DNA of 64,000 nucleotides from the NCBI RefSeq assembly GCF_002902565.1, contig NZ_PPRC01000016.1:1-64000 (forward strand), read 5' to 3'. Positions 62,029 through 64,000 of this stretch are shown here, piece after piece. A program made the translations under genes and the position numbers. Numbering within the stretch: position 1 is the first letter of the stretch; every line of letters begins with the position of its first letter. The DNA comes from Staphylococcus petrasii. Lineage in GTDB: Bacteria; Bacillota; Bacilli; Staphylococcales; Staphylococcaceae. The notes under the pieces were generated by a model. The model ran no database searches, was not told the origin of the DNA, and worked only from the letters and a program-made list of their open reading frames with translations.

Positions 62029-64000
62029 TTGGCAGATAATTTAGTCATAGTTGAGTCGCCTGCAAAAGCTAAAACCATTGAAAAATATTTAGGTAAAAAA
62101 TATAAAGTTATTGCTTCTATGGGACATGTTCGTGACTTACCAAGAAGTCAAATGGGTGTCGATGTAGAAGATAATTATGAACCAAAATATATTACTATTC
62201 GCGGTAAAGGTCCCGTCGTTAAAGATTTGAAAAAACATGCTAAGAAAGCGAAAAAAGTTTTCCTAGCGAGTGACCCCGACCGTGAAGGTGAAGCGATTGC
62301 TTGGCATTTATCAAAAATTTTAGAACTTGATGATACAAAAGAAAACAGAGTAGTATTTAATGAAATTACAAAAGACGCGGTTAAAGAAAGTTTTAAGCAT
62401 CCACGTGATATTCAAATGGATTTAGTAGATGCTCAACAAGCGCGTCGTATTTTAGATAGATTAGTAGGTTATAACATTTCTCCAGTATTATGGAAGAAAG
62501 TAAAAAAAGGTTTATCAGCAGGACGTGTGCAATCAGTAGCATTAAGATTAGTGATTGATAGAGAAAATAAAATTCGCAATTTCAAACCTGAAGAATATTG
62601 GACAATTGAAGGCGAATTTAGATATAAAAAATCAAAATTTAATGCGAAATTTTTACATTATAAAAATAAACCATTTAAATTAAAGACTAAGAAAGATGTA
62701 GAAAAAATCACAGCTGAACTTAATGGCGATGAATTTGAAATTACGAATGTAAACAAAAAAGAAAAAACAAGAAATCCAGCTAATCCTTTTACAACTTCAA
62801 CACTTCAACAAGAAGCGGCGCGTAAATTAAACTTTAAAGCACGTAAAACGATGATGCTTGCGCAACAATTGTATGAAGGTATTGATTTAAAAAGACAAGG
62901 GACAGTTGGTTTAATTACTTACATGCGTACAGACTCTACACGTATTTCTCAATCAGCTAAAGACGAAGCGAAAAATTATATTGAAGATAAATACGGAAAA
63001 GAGTATGTTTCTCGTCGTACAGCTAAAGGCAAACAAGGGGACCAAGATGCCCATGAGGCAATTCGTCCTACAAGTACATTACGTACGCCTGATGAAATGA
63101 AAGCGTATTTAACTCGTGATCAACATCGTTTATATAAATTAATTTGGGAACGTTTTGTAGCGAGTCAAATGGCACCAGCTATTTTAGATACTGTAGCTTT
63201 AGACGTCACTCAAAATGACATTAAGTTTAGAGCTAATGGACAAACTATTAAATTTAAAGGCTTTATGACTTTATATGTTGAAGCTAAAGACGATAAAGAA
63301 AATGAAAAAGAAAACAAATTACCAAAATTAAGTGAAGGCGATAAAGTTACTGCAACACAGATTGAACCATCACAACACTTTACACAACCACCTCCACGTT
63401 ATACAGAAGCACGTCTAGTTAAAACATTAGAAGAATTGAAAATCGGTAGACCATCAACGTATGCACCGACAATTGATACAATTCAAAAAAGAAATTATGT
63501 AAAACTTGAAAGTAAACGATTTGTACCTACTGAATTAGGTGAAATTGTGTATGAACAAGTTAGAGATTACTTCCCAGAAATCATAGATGTAGAATTTACA
63601 GTTAATATGGAAACACTTTTAGATAAAATTGCTGAAGGTGATATTGGCTGGAGAAAAGTAATTGATAATTTCTATGGCAGTTTCAAATTAGATGTTGAAC
63701 GTGCTGAAGAGGAAATGGAAAAAGTTGAAATCAAAGACGAGCCAGCTGGAGAAGATTGCGAAGTCTGTGGTTCGCCAATGGTTATTAAAATGGGCCGTTA
63801 CGGTAAATTTATGGCTTGTTCTAATTTCCCTGATTGTAGAAATACTAAAGCTATTGTTAAAACAATTGGCGTTACTTGCCCTAAATGTAAAGATGGCGAT
63901 GTAGTAGAAAGAAAATCTAAGAAAAATAGATTATTCTACGGCTGTTCAAATTATCCAGAGTGCGACTTTATTTCATGGGATAAACCAGTAGGGCGTGATT
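62029..64000 (+). CDS. topA: DNA topoisomerase I, partial (3' end outside window)
   Basis: Relaxes negative supercoils. The start is TTG after AAGGGGG, giving [20 protein letters not shown]; the first 657 codons are visible and the frame has no stop. The TOPRIM domain has [14 protein letters not shown] (metal residues D82, D84 and E86 of DxDxE), the catalytic Tyr is Y298 in [14 protein letters not shown], and from about residue 580 come Cys4 zinc motifs ([22 protein letters not shown]). It follows dprA; in S. aureus gid, xerC and hslV come next. Confidence 0.97.
   Translation, partial: MADNLVIVESPAKAKTIEKYLGKKYKVIASMGHVRDLPRSQMGVDVEDNYEPKYITIRGKGPVVKDLKKHAKKAKKVFLASDPDREGEAIAWHLSKILELDDTKENRVVFNEITKDAVKESFKHPRDIQMDLVDAQQARRILDRLVGYNISPVLWKKVKKGLSAGRVQSVALRLVIDRENKIRNFKPEEYWTIEGEFRYKKSKFNAKFLHYKNKPFKLKTKKDVEKITAELNGDEFEITNVNKKEKTRNPANPFTTSTLQQEAARKLNFKARKTMMLAQQLYEGIDLKRQGTVGLITYMRTDSTRISQSAKDEAKNYIEDKYGKEYVSRRTAKGKQGDQDAHEAIRPTSTLRTPDEMKAYLTRDQHRLYKLIWERFVASQMAPAILDTVALDVTQNDIKFRANGQTIKFKGFMTLYVEAKDDKENEKENKLPKLSEGDKVTATQIEPSQHFTQPPPRYTEARLVKTLEELKIGRPSTYAPTIDTIQKRNYVKLESKRFVPTELGEIVYEQVRDYFPEIIDVEFTVNMETLLDKIAEGDIGWRKVIDNFYGSFKLDVERAEEEMEKVEIKDEPAGEDCEVCGSPMVIKMGRYGKFMACSNFPDCRNTKAIVKTIGVTCPKCKDGDVVERKSKKNRLFYGCSNYPECDFISWDKPVGRD

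Noticed and set aside
63692-63904. 70-codon open frame near the window end
   Set aside because: It lies inside topA in another frame; the topA frame is intact and recognised.

Overview
The window is a low-GC Firmicutes chromosome segment that I assign to a Staphylococcus species. The order lspA-rluD-pyrR-pyrP-pyrBC-carAB-pyrFE, then gmk-rpoZ-coaBC-priA-def/fmt-rsmB-rlmN-stp-pknB-rsgA-rpe-thiN, rpmB/yloU-fakA, recG-fapR-plsX-fabDG-acpP-rnc-smc-ftsY-ylxM-ffh, rpsP-rimM-trmD-rplS-rbgA-rnhB-sucCD-dprA-topA is the staphylococcal core order, and the proteins closely resemble S. aureus homologues I remember. The secreted thermonuclease with a C-terminal Excalibur domain and several other differences suggest a coagulase-negative species; I cannot name it from sequence alone.

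Layout. 1-2160: a small secreted or anchored CHAP protein, lipoprotein signal peptidase and a pseudouridine synthase. 2161-2930: a gene-free stretch with a terminator, an array of degenerate repeat units and hairpins, and the first PyrR attenuator. 2930-13128: the pyrimidine operon, with a second attenuator before pyrP. 13129-13511: terminator plus a very small gene on the minus strand with its own promoter, ribosome binding site and hairpin. 13512-20929: a VOC-fold protein, RqcH (minus), gmk, rpoZ, coaBC, priA and a small membrane protein. 20989-33046: TM2 protein (minus), a deformylase-like protein without its active site, fmt, two RNA methyltransferases, the Stp/PknB phosphatase-kinase pair, rsgA-rpe-thiN, rpmB (minus), yloU-fakA. 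33240-34004: secreted nuclease. 34207-47371: recG, the FapR-controlled lipid cluster, rnc, smc and the SRP genes ftsY-ylxM-ffh. 47372-47824: a hairpin-rich intergenic island with one STAR-type motif. 47825-49916: rpsP, rimM, trmD, rplS. 50025-55248: two tandem YfhO-family membrane proteins (minus). 55488-64000: rbgA, rnhB, sucCD, a frameshifted FemABX-family gene, dprA and the start of topA, which runs off the window.

The genes group by job: complete de novo UMP synthesis under PyrR control; tRNA formylation, ribosome maturation, ribosome rescue and rRNA modification; eukaryote-type Ser/Thr signalling; fatty acid and phospholipid synthesis under FapR, with FakA for exogenous fatty acids; chromosome segregation and protein targeting; and the succinyl-CoA synthetase step of the TCA cycle.

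No phage, plasmid, IS element, CRISPR array, tRNA or rRNA was seen. The less ordinary items are the one-base frameshift in the femABX gene, the 27-residue hydrophobic peptide gene, the catalytically dead deformylase paralogue, two intergenic repeat/hairpin islands with a shared hairpin design, an operator-like palindrome at the femABX promoter, and a structured leader before yloU-fakA.
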